Source of the DNA: Caldilinea sp. CFX5
GTDB lineage: Bacteria > Chloroflexota > Anaerolineae > Caldilineales > Caldilineaceae
DNA: 64,000 nt
Direction: 5' to 3'
Assembly: GCA_021405325.1 (NCBI GenBank)
Contig: QWII01000046.1
Coordinates: forward strand, 1-64,000
Made by a program: the position numbers and the translations under genes. Positions 16,421 through 25,217 of the stretch are shown one piece after another (the first letter of the stretch is position 1; each line of letters starts with the position of its first letter). The notes below the pieces were generated by a model. That model made no database searches, had not been told where the DNA came from, and saw nothing but the letters and a program-made list of their open reading frames with translations.

Positions 16421-17686
16421 ATGCTACGCATCAATCGTTTGTTTACCCTTGTGCTGCTGGTGGCGCTGACGCTTAGCGCCTGCCAGCCGATTCAACCGGC
16501 AGCAAAGCTGCTGGCGCCGGAGCCGGTGGGGTTGCGCCCCGATGCGCCGGAATATGCCAAGCATGGCCCCTTCTGGGTTGGCTATCGCGCCCTGGTCATT
16601 GACGAAGGAACGGATCATCCGCTGACGGTCGGCTTGTGGTATCCGGCGCTCAACCCGCAGGGCGTGAAGGAAGAGATCACCTACGCCGTCACCTTGAAGA
16701 TCACTGGACTGGCGGTTAAGTCGCCTACGGTGATTTATGGACACGCGCTGCGCGATGCAGCCATCAATGCCGCGGCAGCCCCCTATCCGCTGGTGATCTT
16801 CTCGCATGGCTTTAGCACCAATGCGGCGTGGTACAGCACCATCGTCGAACATTTTGCTTCCTATGGCTTCGCCGTCCTCGCCCCCGAACACACAGAACAC
16901 TTTGATTCAGCGTGGAGTGAGCTTTGGCGTGCGTCGATTGACCGTCCACGCGACATCAAACAGACCTTGGACTATGCCGAGCGCCTAACTGCGCAGGGCG
17001 GCGAGATGGCAGGGTTGATCGACATGCAACAGGTGGCAGTCGCTGGTCATTCCTACGGTGGCTACACGGCGCTGGCGCTGGCAGGCGCTCAGTATGATCT
17101 GGCCGCCTATAATGCCCGCTGTGCGGCGTTGCCTGAAAATGACCCGAATACGTTCCTTTGCGCACCGCTCGTGCCAAAAGAGGCGGATATGGCGACGCGC
17201 GCGGAGTTGGATCCCATGCCCGAAGGTCTATGGCCGTCGTTCGGTGATCCGCGGGTGACGGTAATTGTCCCGATGGCGAGTGATTCGTATCTGTTCGACA
17301 AAGCTGGCTTGGCCAAGATCATGATCCCGATGATGGCAATTGGCGGCACTGCCGACACCGGTACGCCTTATGACTGGGGTGTCAGACCGGCCTATGACTA
17401 TGCATCCAGCGCACGGAAGACACTCGTGACGCTCGATGGCGCCGAGCACACCATTACCACACCCACATGCGAGAACTGGCCGTGGATGGAAGAAACTCCC
17501 TTTGGGCCGTGGTTTTGCTTCGATCCGGTCTGGGATAAGGATCGCGGGTTGGATCTGATCCACCACTTTTCGACCGCCTTCCTGCTGGCCGAACTGAAGG
17601 ACGATGCCGCGGCGGCCAAGGCCCTGGCGCCGACGAATGTGGCCTTCCCTGGCATCCAATACGCGACAACGGCGTTTGGGCAGTAA
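16421..17686 (+). CDS. alpha/beta hydrolase, PAF-acetylhydrolase/dienelactone-hydrolase-like lipoprotein
   Basis: The 421-residue product has a lipoprotein signal peptide (lipobox LSAC) almost identical to the upstream genes, then an alpha/beta hydrolase resembling plasma PAF-acetylhydrolases. FSHGFSTNA near 130 is an oxyanion-type turn and GHSYGG near 208-213 is the nucleophile elbow. The following region contains the Asp-bearing GGTADTGTPYDW near 310. A DGAEHTITTPTC segment near 340 carries the likely His, with further Cys residues around it. It probably cleaves a short-chain ester outside the cell. Its catalytic domain is unrelated in detail to the S33 pair, although its leader and signal sequence match theirs. 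Confidence 0.82.
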   Translation: MLRINRLFTLVLLVALTLSACQPIQPAAKLLAPEPVGLRPDAPEYAKHGPFWVGYRALVIDEGTDHPLTVGLWYPALNPQGVKEEITYAVTLKITGLAVKSPTVIYGHALRDAAINAAAAPYPLVIFSHGFSTNAAWYSTIVEHFASYGFAVLAPEHTEHFDSAWSELWRASIDRPRDIKQTLDYAERLTAQGGEMAGLIDMQQVAVAGHSYGGYTALALAGAQYDLAAYNARCAALPENDPNTFLCAPLVPKEADMATRAELDPMPEGLWPSFGDPRVTVIVPMASDSYLFDKAGLAKIMIPMMAIGGTADTGTPYDWGVRPAYDYASSARKTLVTLDGAEHTITTPTCENWPWMEETPFGPWFCFDPVWDKDRGLDLIHHFSTAFLLAELKDDAAAAKALAPTNVAFPGIQYATTAFGQ

Positions 17687-17706
17687 GGTACGCTTTGCGG
17701 ATTGGG

Positions 17707-17739
17707 ATATGACCGGCAACGCTGCGTTGCCGGTCATAT
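17707..17739. terminator. strong hairpin closing the lipoprotein array
   Basis: ATATGACCGGCAACG (17707-17721) pairs with CGTTGCCGGTCATAT (17725-17739) around a 3-base loop, 20 bases after the stop codon. It is followed only by ATTGTAC, so it is a terminator-like hairpin without a real T tract. Confidence 0.6.
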
Positions 17740-17756
17740 TGTACGCAGTGCAACCT

Positions 17757-17826
17757 CAGTAGACCGCAATGCAACCAAAGTGAACTGAATTGACTCTGGA
17801 CTACGCGACTAAACGACTGCGGACTA
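17757..17826. repeat. dispersed repeat with imperfect inverted ends
   Basis: It begins CAGTAGACCGCA and ends GACTGCGGACTAC. A related 70-75 base stretch lies at 57601-57673, and CAGTAGACCGCA also occurs inverted at 21951-21962. It touches the 3' end of the SARP 2 gene. Confidence 0.5.
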
Positions 17827-20800
17827 CTGAATCTCCTTCAAGATGGCGTTGACCGCTGCGGGGACGTTCCCTTGCTCCCCGCAGCGGATGGCGGCTTCTT
17901 GTTCCGCAGTTGACAGGCTTTCGATACGCGGACCGATATAGCGTTCAAATTGCTCTTGATGCAAACGGGACGCTTTGACATAGGGATGTTGGGCGATTAG
18001 TGTATAGAGTTCCAGGGCGCGGGCGGCTTCACCCTCGTCGGCCAGCAGAAAGGCGTAGGCTTCGATGGCAAAAAGGACGGCGGCAAAGACGCCAATGTCC
18101 TGGGTGATCTGTAGCGCTTGGGCGATGGCTTGCCGTGCTTCACGCCGCCGTCCCAAGCCCCGCAAGGCCGCGCCCAGATCGGCCAGCGCAATCGCTTCTT
18201 CGTCGCGCTGATGAACCTCGGCAAAGTGAGCCGCACTCTTTCGGAAGAGGGCAAGCGCCTCGGCAAAATCCTCCTCAACCAATGCAATTTCACCCAGCCC
18301 CAATTCGGAAAGCGCCAGGCCATGCCGGTCGTCCCCTTCGCTCCAGATCAGATGGGCCAGGCGATATAGTTGGCGTGCCTGCTCATAATGGCCCAAATTG
18401 ACGTTAATCCACGCCAGCAGATGGGTCTCCAAGGCATAGGCTTGGCGCACCCCTTGTTCCTGATAGATGGCCGACGATTGTGCAAAGAGCGCCGCCGACT
18501 CAGCAAAATGACCCTGGTAGGCCAGCGTTCCGGCCATGCGCCCCAGGCTTTCGGCCGCACCCAGGCGGTCGCCCAGCGCTTGGCTCATGATCACGCTCTG
18601 GTCGATCAAGGCCGTGGCGGTTGCCGGTTCATTCTGCGTGGCATAGAGATTGCTCAAGAAACAGAGGGCATGGGCCATGCTTTTGCGGTCGCCTAAACTT
18701 TGACTGATCGCCAGACTCTCCTCCAACAGGCGGCGCGCCGTGGCATAGTCGCTCATCTCCAGCGCCAAGCGCCCCAGCGTGTTGAGCAGTTGGGTCGCGC
18801 CCCAGGCGTCGGCCAGCGCCCGGTAAAGGGCTAGGCTGGCTTCCCAACACCGCTGCGCTTCATTGCGATCAGTTTGTGCCGCAACCTGGCCGGCGACATA
18901 GAGGGTAAAGGCCCGCTCGTGGCGCACATCCTGCCGGCTTTCGGTGAACGTGTCGAGCAAAGCCAGCGCTTCCTGCAAGCAGCTTTGCGCCAACTCACGG
19001 TGGGTCAACAGTTGACTAAAGCGGGCGTGCCAGGCCAGCAACCGGACCAAGAGCGTGCGCTCCTCAGCCGCCAGATGGTAGCGGAGCCGCGCGACCGCCG
19101 CTTGACAGAGCGCTTCGCCTTGCTGGCAATGACCGCGCCAGTCGTAAAAGAGCGCAATCCCTTCCAAGGCCTGGTCGATGGCCTCGATCTCCCCTTGCGC
19201 CAGCGCCCACTGCCAGGCGGCGCGCACATTGTCGAGATCGGTTTCGAGTTCACGCAAGGCGTGCAGTTGACGTTCGCCGCGCAACTCCGTCGCCCACTGC
19301 GCCAGCGCCGCGGCAAAATAGGTGCAATGGCGGTCCTGCACCTGGAGCGCCAGCGCCGGCGTTTGCTTTTGCTGCTCCCTAGCATATTGACGCAAGAGTT
19401 CGTGCATGTCGTAACGATTGTCGGCGCCGGGATGGAGCCACGATTTTTCCAGCAAGGTGCGGAGCTGGCGCAAGGCCGCGCCCGTGACCGCATGGGCAGC
19501 CGGCGCGGTGAACCCCCCACGAAAGACGGTCAACGCCGCCAGCACCCGCTGTTCCGGTTCGCGCAAAAGCCGCCACGCCTGGTCCAGCACCGTGCGCATA
19601 CTGCGCTGCCGGGCCGGCAGATCGGGCCAGTCGGCGGTGAGGAAGTCGATGCCATGCTCATCCTGGGTCGCTTCGTCGAGCAATTGCCGGGCAATCGCGG
19701 TCGGGGTCAAGACCGGCAGCCACGCCGCCGCCAGCAGAATGGCCAGGGGGATGCCATCTACGCCGACACAGATCCGGGCGATGGCGGCCAGATCGGCAGC
19801 CGTGGGTTCATCGGCCGGGCGTAAACGGCGCGCATGATAGAGAAAAAGGGCAACGGCGTCAGTAGCCGCTAGAGCGGCGCCGGCGTCGACGGTTGGCGGA
19901 TTGGCGTGGCTCAGATCGGGTAGCGCCAGACCGCCGATGGTGATCATCTGCTCGCCTTGGAGATTCAGTTGCGCCCGCGAGGTAACCAGTATCTTTACTT
20001 GGGCGGCGGCCTCCAGTAGTTGGGTGAGCAACGGGCCGCCGGCCAATAGATGTTCAAAATTGTCCAGCACCAGCAACAAATTTTTCGCCTGCAGATAGGT
20101 GAGTAGTTGCCGTTGGGGATCTTCCTGGCGGGCAAAGGCCAGCCCCAACGCCTGCCCGATGGCCGGGACCAGCCCTACCGGTGCATCGACGGCGGCCAGG
20201 GGGACAAAGATGATGCCATCGGCAAACTCAGGCGCCAGGTGCGCGGCCGCTTCCAGAGCCAGCCGACTCTTGCCGCTGCCGCCGGCGCCGACCAGACTGA
20301 GCAACCGGCACGCGGGGTCGCGCAGCCGCTGCTCAATGGTTGCCAACTCTTGCCGCCGCCCAATGAGGGGCGTCGCCGGTGACGGCAAATTGTGATGCGT
20401 CGCCAAGGAGAGGGGTTGTCCATCGGCGTCCCGAATGCGTTGGTAGAGCGCCACCGTCTCAGCAGCCGGCTCGGCGCCGACTTCGTCAGCCAGCAGCCGC
20501 CGGCAGGTGGCAAACTGCGTCAGCGCCGCCGCCCGCTGTCCACTGGCGGCGAAGAGGCGCATCAGGGCGCGGTGCGCCTCCTCCTGCCAGGGATCCAACG
20601 CCAGCCATTGTTGGCCGTAACGTAAGGCTTGGTCGTAGACGCCTTGCCGTTCGTAGGCCGTGGTCAGGGTGCGGAGGGCATCCAGCGCCAACCGCTGAAA
20701 ACGTTCCCGTTGGAGCAAGGTCCATTCGTCAAACTCCGGGCTATCAGCCAACGAAAAACCGGCCAAAAAATGACCACGGTACAAGGCGACAGCCTGGGCC

Positions 20801-21201
20801 AAGCGCGCCAAACAATCGGCACAAGTGTACAGGTGGGTATGGGTATGGCCAGTGCAGGCGTCCAGCCGTTGGGTGAATTCGTGAAGATCTACCCAAAAGT
20901 CGCTATGCGTGTTGAACTGCACGGTTTGGGGCGTGGTCAATAGATACGGTGTAGCCCCCGCGGTCTCCCCTAGCGCGCGTCGCAATTGGTAGAGCGCCTG
21001 GCTCAACGATTGGAGAGCACTGCGCCGCGCTTGATCCGGCCAAAAGAGGGTCGCCAGCCAGTCACGCCGGTGGGGCCGATCGGCTTCGACCACTAGATAG
21101 GCGAGCAGCCCGCGCACTTTGTCATAGGCAAAGGCCGTGCGCGCTTCGCCGGCAGCGGTTACGGAAAAACCACCCAGGAGCGAAATGGTCAGGGTCGGCA
21201 T
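17824..21201 (-). CDS. SARP/BTAD transcriptional regulator with NB-ARC ATPase and TPR (SARP 2)
   Basis: The 1125-residue protein repeats the plan of SARP 1. It has a winged helix plus BTAD (about 1-250), an ATPase with Walker A GAGGSGKS near 309 and Walker B LLLVLDNFEH near 379, and a long TPR region (about 600-1100) with well-formed Ala/Leu repeats. A Cys/His cluster (CTGHTHTHLYTCADC, about 114-130) is inserted in the BTAD; SARP 3 has a similar cluster and SARP 1 does not. It may bind a metal. A TATAAT box on the minus strand at 21367-21372 is the likely promoter. Target genes are unknown, but the flanking lipoprotein array is a candidate. Confidence 0.9.
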   Translation of the reverse strand: MPTLTISLLGGFSVTAAGEARTAFAYDKVRGLLAYLVVEADRPHRRDWLATLFWPDQARRSALQSLSQALYQLRRALGETAGATPYLLTTPQTVQFNTHSDFWVDLHEFTQRLDACTGHTHTHLYTCADCLARLAQAVALYRGHFLAGFSLADSPEFDEWTLLQRERFQRLALDALRTLTTAYERQGVYDQALRYGQQWLALDPWQEEAHRALMRLFAASGQRAAALTQFATCRRLLADEVGAEPAAETVALYQRIRDADGQPLSLATHHNLPSPATPLIGRRQELATIEQRLRDPACRLLSLVGAGGSGKSRLALEAAAHLAPEFADGIIFVPLAAVDAPVGLVPAIGQALGLAFARQEDPQRQLLTYLQAKNLLLVLDNFEHLLAGGPLLTQLLEAAAQVKILVTSRAQLNLQGEQMITIGGLALPDLSHANPPTVDAGAALAATDAVALFLYHARRLRPADEPTAADLAAIARICVGVDGIPLAILLAAAWLPVLTPTAIARQLLDEATQDEHGIDFLTADWPDLPARQRSMRTVLDQAWRLLREPEQRVLAALTVFRGGFTAPAAHAVTGAALRQLRTLLEKSWLHPGADNRYDMHELLRQYAREQQKQTPALALQVQDRHCTYFAAALAQWATELRGERQLHALRELETDLDNVRAAWQWALAQGEIEAIDQALEGIALFYDWRGHCQQGEALCQAAVARLRYHLAAEERTLLVRLLAWHARFSQLLTHRELAQSCLQEALALLDTFTESRQDVRHERAFTLYVAGQVAAQTDRNEAQRCWEASLALYRALADAWGATQLLNTLGRLALEMSDYATARRLLEESLAISQSLGDRKSMAHALCFLSNLYATQNEPATATALIDQSVIMSQALGDRLGAAESLGRMAGTLAYQGHFAESAALFAQSSAIYQEQGVRQAYALETHLLAWINVNLGHYEQARQLYRLAHLIWSEGDDRHGLALSELGLGEIALVEEDFAEALALFRKSAAHFAEVHQRDEEAIALADLGAALRGLGRRREARQAIAQALQITQDIGVFAAVLFAIEAYAFLLADEGEAARALELYTLIAQHPYVKASRLHQEQFERYIGPRIESLSTAEQEAAIRCGEQGNVPAAVNAILKEIQ

Positions 21202-21366
21202 AGATCACCTGCTCTGAAAAGAGAGGCGCGGATTCGGATTACGCGGATGCTTGCAGGGCAGGGGGGCGATCCGCGCTACCGAAATCCGCGCCCCTACCCA
21301 TTTTCGGTATCACAGGCAGCGGGCCTGTGGAAAATCGCAAAAGCTGCCTTGCGCCGCCTACCTTCT

Positions 21367-21372
21367 ATTATA
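21367..21372 (-). promoter_or_regulatory. candidate -10 box of SARP 2
   Basis: TATAATAGA on the minus strand, about 165 bases before SARP 2. The same nine bases form the -10 region before SARP 1. No clear -35 is seen here. Confidence 0.4.
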
Positions 21373-21423
21373 CACCGTTTCTGCGCGGCGCGGTTAATTC
21401 CCCTTACGCGCTGATGTGAAAAT

Positions 21424-21491
21424 AACAGGGATTTCACCGATTATGCCGATTCACGAATAGAAAAATCGGTGCAATCGGTGAAATCCCTGTT
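21424..21491. repeat. 19-bp inverted repeat
   Basis: AACAGGGATTTCACCGATT (21424-21442) pairs with its reverse complement at 21473-21491, with further internal repeats of CCGATT/AATCGG. The rest of 21202-21665 has a GC-rich imperfect palindrome near 21231-21290 and the ACCACGAAGACACGAAG motif at 21548. No gene is seen there. Confidence 0.7.
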
Positions 21492-21665
21492 GCATTTTCA
21501 TCGGCTGCGGCGCCGCTAAGGCATGTGGCCTGCTGGGAAAATCAACCACGAAGACACGAAGTTCACGAAGAAGTGAACCCAGTTCATGATGTCTTTTGAG
21601 ACTTTCTTCATACTAACTTGATACAATGAAGACAGCAATGCGGGCAGGATCAAGGTGGGTAACGG

Positions 21666-21893
21666 ATGGAACGTAAACCGAGGGAGTACCTGGCCTATCT
21701 CTTACGGCTTTGGCGCGCAGACGGCCGAGCGCCGAGCGGCCAAGCGACCAACTGGCGGGCCTCTCTCGAAAGCCCGCAAAGTGGCGAGCGCGTCGGCTTT
21801 GGTTCGTTAGCCGAACTCTTTGCCTTTTTGACCGAGGAGGTGCTGCGTTGTGAGGGGGAGCGCGAGCCGTCGTTTCCCGATGATAGTCCGTAA
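21666..21893 (+). CDS. small protein, 75 aa, paired with SARP 2
   Basis: This small soluble protein resembles the product at 11510. Both have YL-RLW near residues 10-16, NWRASLE/LWRAALE, SGER/TGER, F-SL-EL-AFL/F-DLPSLYRFL, and then an unconserved acidic or polar tail. The gene is divergent from SARP 2, just as its relative is divergent from SARP 1. It starts at ATG 21666 with AAGGTGGGT upstream. Function is unknown. A strong hairpin directly follows its stop codon, so it is probably transcribed alone. Confidence 0.65.
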   Translation: MERKPREYLAYLLRLWRADGRAPSGQATNWRASLESPQSGERVGFGSLAELFAFLTEEVLRCEGEREPSFPDDSP

Positions 21894-21911
21894 CTGTTGC
21901 GCCATTGTTGA

Positions 21912-21950
21912 GTCACAAGCCAGGTTTCTGCCAGAAACCTGGCTTGTGAC
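21912..21950 (+). terminator. hairpin after the 75-aa gene
   Basis: A 19-base stem (21912-21930 with 21932-21950; GTCACAAGCCAGGTTTCTG on the left) stands about 20 bases after the stop. There is no T run. Just after it, 21951-21962 is the inverted CAGTAGACCGCA motif. Confidence 0.5.
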
Positions 21951-22038
21951 TGCGGTCTACTGATTATTGGCGACCGCCATGACTGCTGGTCACCTTTCTT
22001 CTCCGAAAGGCTGACCACCCCTGCGAGCGGTCAGTAGA

Positions 22039-22176
22039 ATAGGACTTAGGCAAGAGGCAACCGGCCAGACCGCCGGGAGGTGGGCACAAGCTGTTGTACG
22101 AGAGAAAGTTCATTTGCCCACCTCCCGGCGGTCTGGCCGAGCGACATCATCGTGGCTCGTCTTGCGTAAGTCCTAT
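22039..22176. mobile_element. MITE-like element, 138 bp
   Basis: Terminal inverted repeats of 17 bases with one mismatch (ATAGGACTTAGGCAAGA at 22039-22055 and its complement at 22160-22176) enclose a second, perfect 24-base inverted repeat (22063-22086 with 22115-22138). It encodes nothing. The ends look like insertion-sequence termini, so it may be moved by a transposase elsewhere. Confidence 0.7.
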
Positions 22177-22195
22177 AGAAAAAAGGAGTTGTTCT

Positions 22196-22312
22196 ATGAA
22201 ACGCTTGACCCTAGTCACCGGTAACCGACGGCTACTTCACGCTTACAGAGATGCAGGCGGGCGATACGGTGCTGCCGCTGACCGTGGAAAGTGGTGAACT
22301 CACCATTGAATA
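22196..22312 (+). pseudogene. remnant of a small secreted-protein gene
   Basis: An ATG at 22196 with AAAAAGGAG upstream opens MKRLTLVTGN.., which soon loses coding character. In a second frame the last part reads FTLTEMQAGDTVLPLTVESG and ends ELTIE and TAA at 22312, like the C-terminus of a secreted protein. What is seen is a start and an end in different frames about 40 codons apart, which suggests a collapsed gene. Confidence 0.4.
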
Positions 22313-22329
22313 AGCGGCAAGACTTATTG

Positions 22330-22426
22330 CTAGGTTTTGTTGACATTTCAGAATCAGCCGGTGGTACACCTGTCAGGTTTCCAAAACCTGACAGGTGTAG
22401 GCGTCACAAATGTCAACAGAACCTAG
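22330..22426. mobile_element. MITE-like element, 97 bp
   Basis: Outer inverted repeats of 19 bases with one mismatch (CTAGGTTTTGTTGACATTT at 22330-22348; complement at 22408-22426) enclose a perfect 16-base hairpin (22365-22380 with 22384-22399, TACACCTGTCAGGTTT on the left). It is non-coding and lies between the remnant gene and the binding-protein gene. Confidence 0.7.
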
Positions 22427-22481
22427 TGCCCAACCGGGAAGCGATCCGCTTTCCGGTTGCTGAAACCCAAGGAGGTTGATT

Positions 22482-24977
22482 ATGTTTCGCAAGCATACGA
22501 CATTTGTTCTGTTGGCTATCCTGACCATCATGGGATTGTTATTCAGCGCGTGCCAGCCGATACAACCGCCGCAACCGGCGACAACGGCGCCTACGCAGGC
22601 TGTCGCTGATCCTGCGTTTGCACAGATGCTCAAGCAAGTCGAGCAAACGTTACCGGCAACAACCTATGTCACCAACGACTATCTGCCCGATCCGGCCGCC
22701 GCCTGGACGCCACTGACCTGCCCAACGGTGGACAAGGTGCGCGTCGGCTTATCCTGGGTTTTGGATGATGAGCAGGCGCTTTGGTACAACGCGCTGGCCA
22801 AAGGCTTCTATCAAGACGTTTGTCTGGATGTCGAGCTAGTGGCTGGCGGACCGAATATTGATCAGCTCCAGGCTTTGCGCAACGGCGAAGTCGATGTGGC
22901 GGTGACGGCGGAGGGGACCTGGCTGATCCAGACCCTGGCGCAGACGCCGGACGCCGATCTCATGGCCGTGGGCGCTTTCTTAAAGTATTCACCCGTTGCC
23001 ATGATTGGTATTGACCGGGCCATTCCCGACACCCAACCCTCGACCAAGCAGATTACCCCACAGGATTTCGTCGGCCAGACGATTGGTCTGCCGCATGAGG
23101 GTGGGCAACTCTTTATCCGTTGGCTGGCCGCTAAGTATGGCCTGCCGGTGGAGCAGATTTATACCGTCGTGGAAGGCTTTGACCTGCAACCTTTGATCAA
23201 GGGGACGGTTGACTATCATGTCGGTTGGATTCTCAACGAGCCACGGTTGGTCGAGCAAGCGGGCAACCGGAACTGGTACGCCTTGCTGGTGAGCGACTGG
23301 GGGTGGAACGACTACGCCGACCTGATGGTGGTGCGCCACGGCCTGCTAGAACAACAACCGGATCTGGTGAAGCGCTATCTGGCCGCCACTGCGCAAGGGT
23401 TGCAATACTTGTTGGACCACCCGGAAGAATCGGCGGATATTACCCTCACCTATGCCACGGCCTTGACCCTGCCACGGGAACTGGTGTTGCGGCGCTTTGA
23501 ACTACAAAAACCGTTGATCATCGGCAACGATGGTCTGCCGCCGCTGCATATTGTGCCAGAGCGCTTGAATGCCCATGCCGCCGTTTTGATCCAACAGGGG
23601 TTGCTTAAACTGACGGACAATCCGCCGGCCGTTGCGGGTGCGCCGGCACAGACCATTGCCGTCCAACCGACCGGCGACCCGGTGCAAGATGTCGCCAACA
23701 TCCAGACCGCCATTGACAACGCCAAAGACGGCGACACCGTTTTGCTCAAAGCGGGAACCTTCAACTTTGGCGACTGGAAAACCAACCCGATTGGCGGTGG
23801 CATCATCACCATCACCAAAGGGATCACGCTCACGGGCGCTGGGGTTGACGCCAATGGCGCTCCGCAGACCATTATCCAGGGCGGCGGCTACCGGGCCAAA
23901 AATCATTGGGACATCGGTGAACATGGCGTCATCAACTTTGGCGGCGATGGCAAGGGTGGTGTGCTGGCTGGCGTTTGGCTGAAGGAGCCGCACTTCTATG
24001 GCGTCTTTATCAGCGGCTTTGTCGGCCAGAACCATACCGACATCACCGTGCGCAACGTCAAGATCACCGACATCTCCGTTGATATTCCCGAGTGGGATCA
24101 ATCCACGGCGATTGGCCGCCCCATCGATATGGGCGCCAATGTGCCGGATTGGGGCAATGGCGGGCCACAGGGTACAATCACAATTGAAAACTGTGACCTT
24201 TCCAACATGGGCAGTGCCATCGACTTGTCCTTCCAAGATCCCGACAGCGGGACAGCCTACTATCTGAACCCGGACGGCACGGCGTTGGCGGCCAATAGCG
24301 AACAGGGAACGCACGCCATCGGGCTTTGGGTCAACCTGACCGCCAACTTTGTCGTGCGCAACAACACGCTTCACAGCCAACATGAAGGACTTGTGCTGGA
24401 ATACATGAGCGGCAGCGGCGATATCCTGGTGACCGGCAATGAGATCGTGGTCGAGAACAATGGCCTGCCGCCCCATCTGCTGCGCGGCATCCGCCTGACG
24501 ACCACCGACAAGGAAGGCTTCCCCTTTGCCTCGACACGCACGGTGCGCATTGAGAACAACCACATTCGCGTCGTGGGCGCTGGCGATGGCGAAGCCCCTG
24601 CGGTGGGCATGTTGCTCTCCAACGAGAACGGCGTTGAAGGCTTTGGCGCCAAGTATGTCATTACCGGCAACGAAATCGCGATGCAAAACGGCGACGCCGC
24701 CTTGGTGCTGGGGACGGTCTATCCACCGGCCACCCTCAAGCAGGCTGCGATCCGCGACAACCGCATCAGCGGCACGGCGCGCTACGGCATCCTAAGCGAA
24801 GAGGGCGCCGAGGGGTGTATGATCACCAACAACGACATGAGCGCCTTGGCACCAAGCGTAGCCCACGTCGGTCTCTATGGTGAAAAGAGCCACGATAATC
24901 AGGTAACCGGAGCCGGCAGCTACGAGCAGGCCGGCGGCGCGCATGATAATGTAGTGACTGGTTTCACGGCGAAGTAG
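22482..24977 (+). CDS. SsuA/THI5-like substrate-binding lipoprotein fused to a parallel beta-helix domain
   Basis: The 831-residue product has a lipoprotein signal peptide (FSAC followed by QPIQP, as in the hydrolase array). Next comes a periplasmic binding-protein domain of the NMT1/THI5/SsuA type (about 75-390; LRNGEVDVAVTAEGTW, EGFDLQPLIKGTVDYHVGW, a hinge-like YLLDHPEES helix). From about 400 it continues as a right-handed beta-helix typical of pectate-lyase-like or NosD folds (VANIQTAIDNAKDGDTVLLK, then repeated V-N-I/ENN strands to the end). ATG 22482 is chosen for the AAGGAGG 6 bases upstream. No permease or ATPase gene is next to it. The fusion suggests binding at a surface carbohydrate rather than simple uptake. 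Confidence 0.85.
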   Translation: MFRKHTTFVLLAILTIMGLLFSACQPIQPPQPATTAPTQAVADPAFAQMLKQVEQTLPATTYVTNDYLPDPAAAWTPLTCPTVDKVRVGLSWVLDDEQALWYNALAKGFYQDVCLDVELVAGGPNIDQLQALRNGEVDVAVTAEGTWLIQTLAQTPDADLMAVGAFLKYSPVAMIGIDRAIPDTQPSTKQITPQDFVGQTIGLPHEGGQLFIRWLAAKYGLPVEQIYTVVEGFDLQPLIKGTVDYHVGWILNEPRLVEQAGNRNWYALLVSDWGWNDYADLMVVRHGLLEQQPDLVKRYLAATAQGLQYLLDHPEESADITLTYATALTLPRELVLRRFELQKPLIIGNDGLPPLHIVPERLNAHAAVLIQQGLLKLTDNPPAVAGAPAQTIAVQPTGDPVQDVANIQTAIDNAKDGDTVLLKAGTFNFGDWKTNPIGGGIITITKGITLTGAGVDANGAPQTIIQGGGYRAKNHWDIGEHGVINFGGDGKGGVLAGVWLKEPHFYGVFISGFVGQNHTDITVRNVKITDISVDIPEWDQSTAIGRPIDMGANVPDWGNGGPQGTITIENCDLSNMGSAIDLSFQDPDSGTAYYLNPDGTALAANSEQGTHAIGLWVNLTANFVVRNNTLHSQHEGLVLEYMSGSGDILVTGNEIVVENNGLPPHLLRGIRLTTTDKEGFPFASTRTVRIENNHIRVVGAGDGEAPAVGMLLSNENGVEGFGAKYVITGNEIAMQNGDAALVLGTVYPPATLKQAAIRDNRISGTARYGILSEEGAEGCMITNNDMSALAPSVAHVGLYGEKSHDNQVTGAGSYEQAGGAHDNVVTGFTAK

Positions 24978-24988
24978 TTGTAAGGAAC

Positions 24989-25032
24989 GACTAACCACTG
25001 GATTGGGAGACTCACTCATCCAGTGGTTAGTC
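24989..25032 (+). terminator. hairpin after the binding-protein gene
   Basis: GACTAACCACTGGAT (24989-25003) pairs with its complement at 25018-25032 shortly after the stop codon. There is no T tract. The following 25033-25217 contains AT-rich bases and probably the toxin promoter, which I cannot place. Confidence 0.5.
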
Positions 25033-25217
25033 CGTTAGGGTAGATTAGATGATAGACTTAAATTAGTTCGTTGCTTTAGCTTTTCCTCTGCGCCGGTGTG
25101 TGCGGCGTGGCCGGCACAAACGGTCTTCACCAGCCAGCGCCTGACGCGCCAGCGCAGGCGCCTTCCGTTGGCGGTAATTGTCTTGATTGTTCATTTTGGG
25201 TCGAGTTGAGAAAGACC

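Noticed and set aside
23502..24686. 394-codon minus-strand frame opposite the binding-protein/beta-helix gene
   Set aside because: Antisense shadow of a GC-rich coding region.
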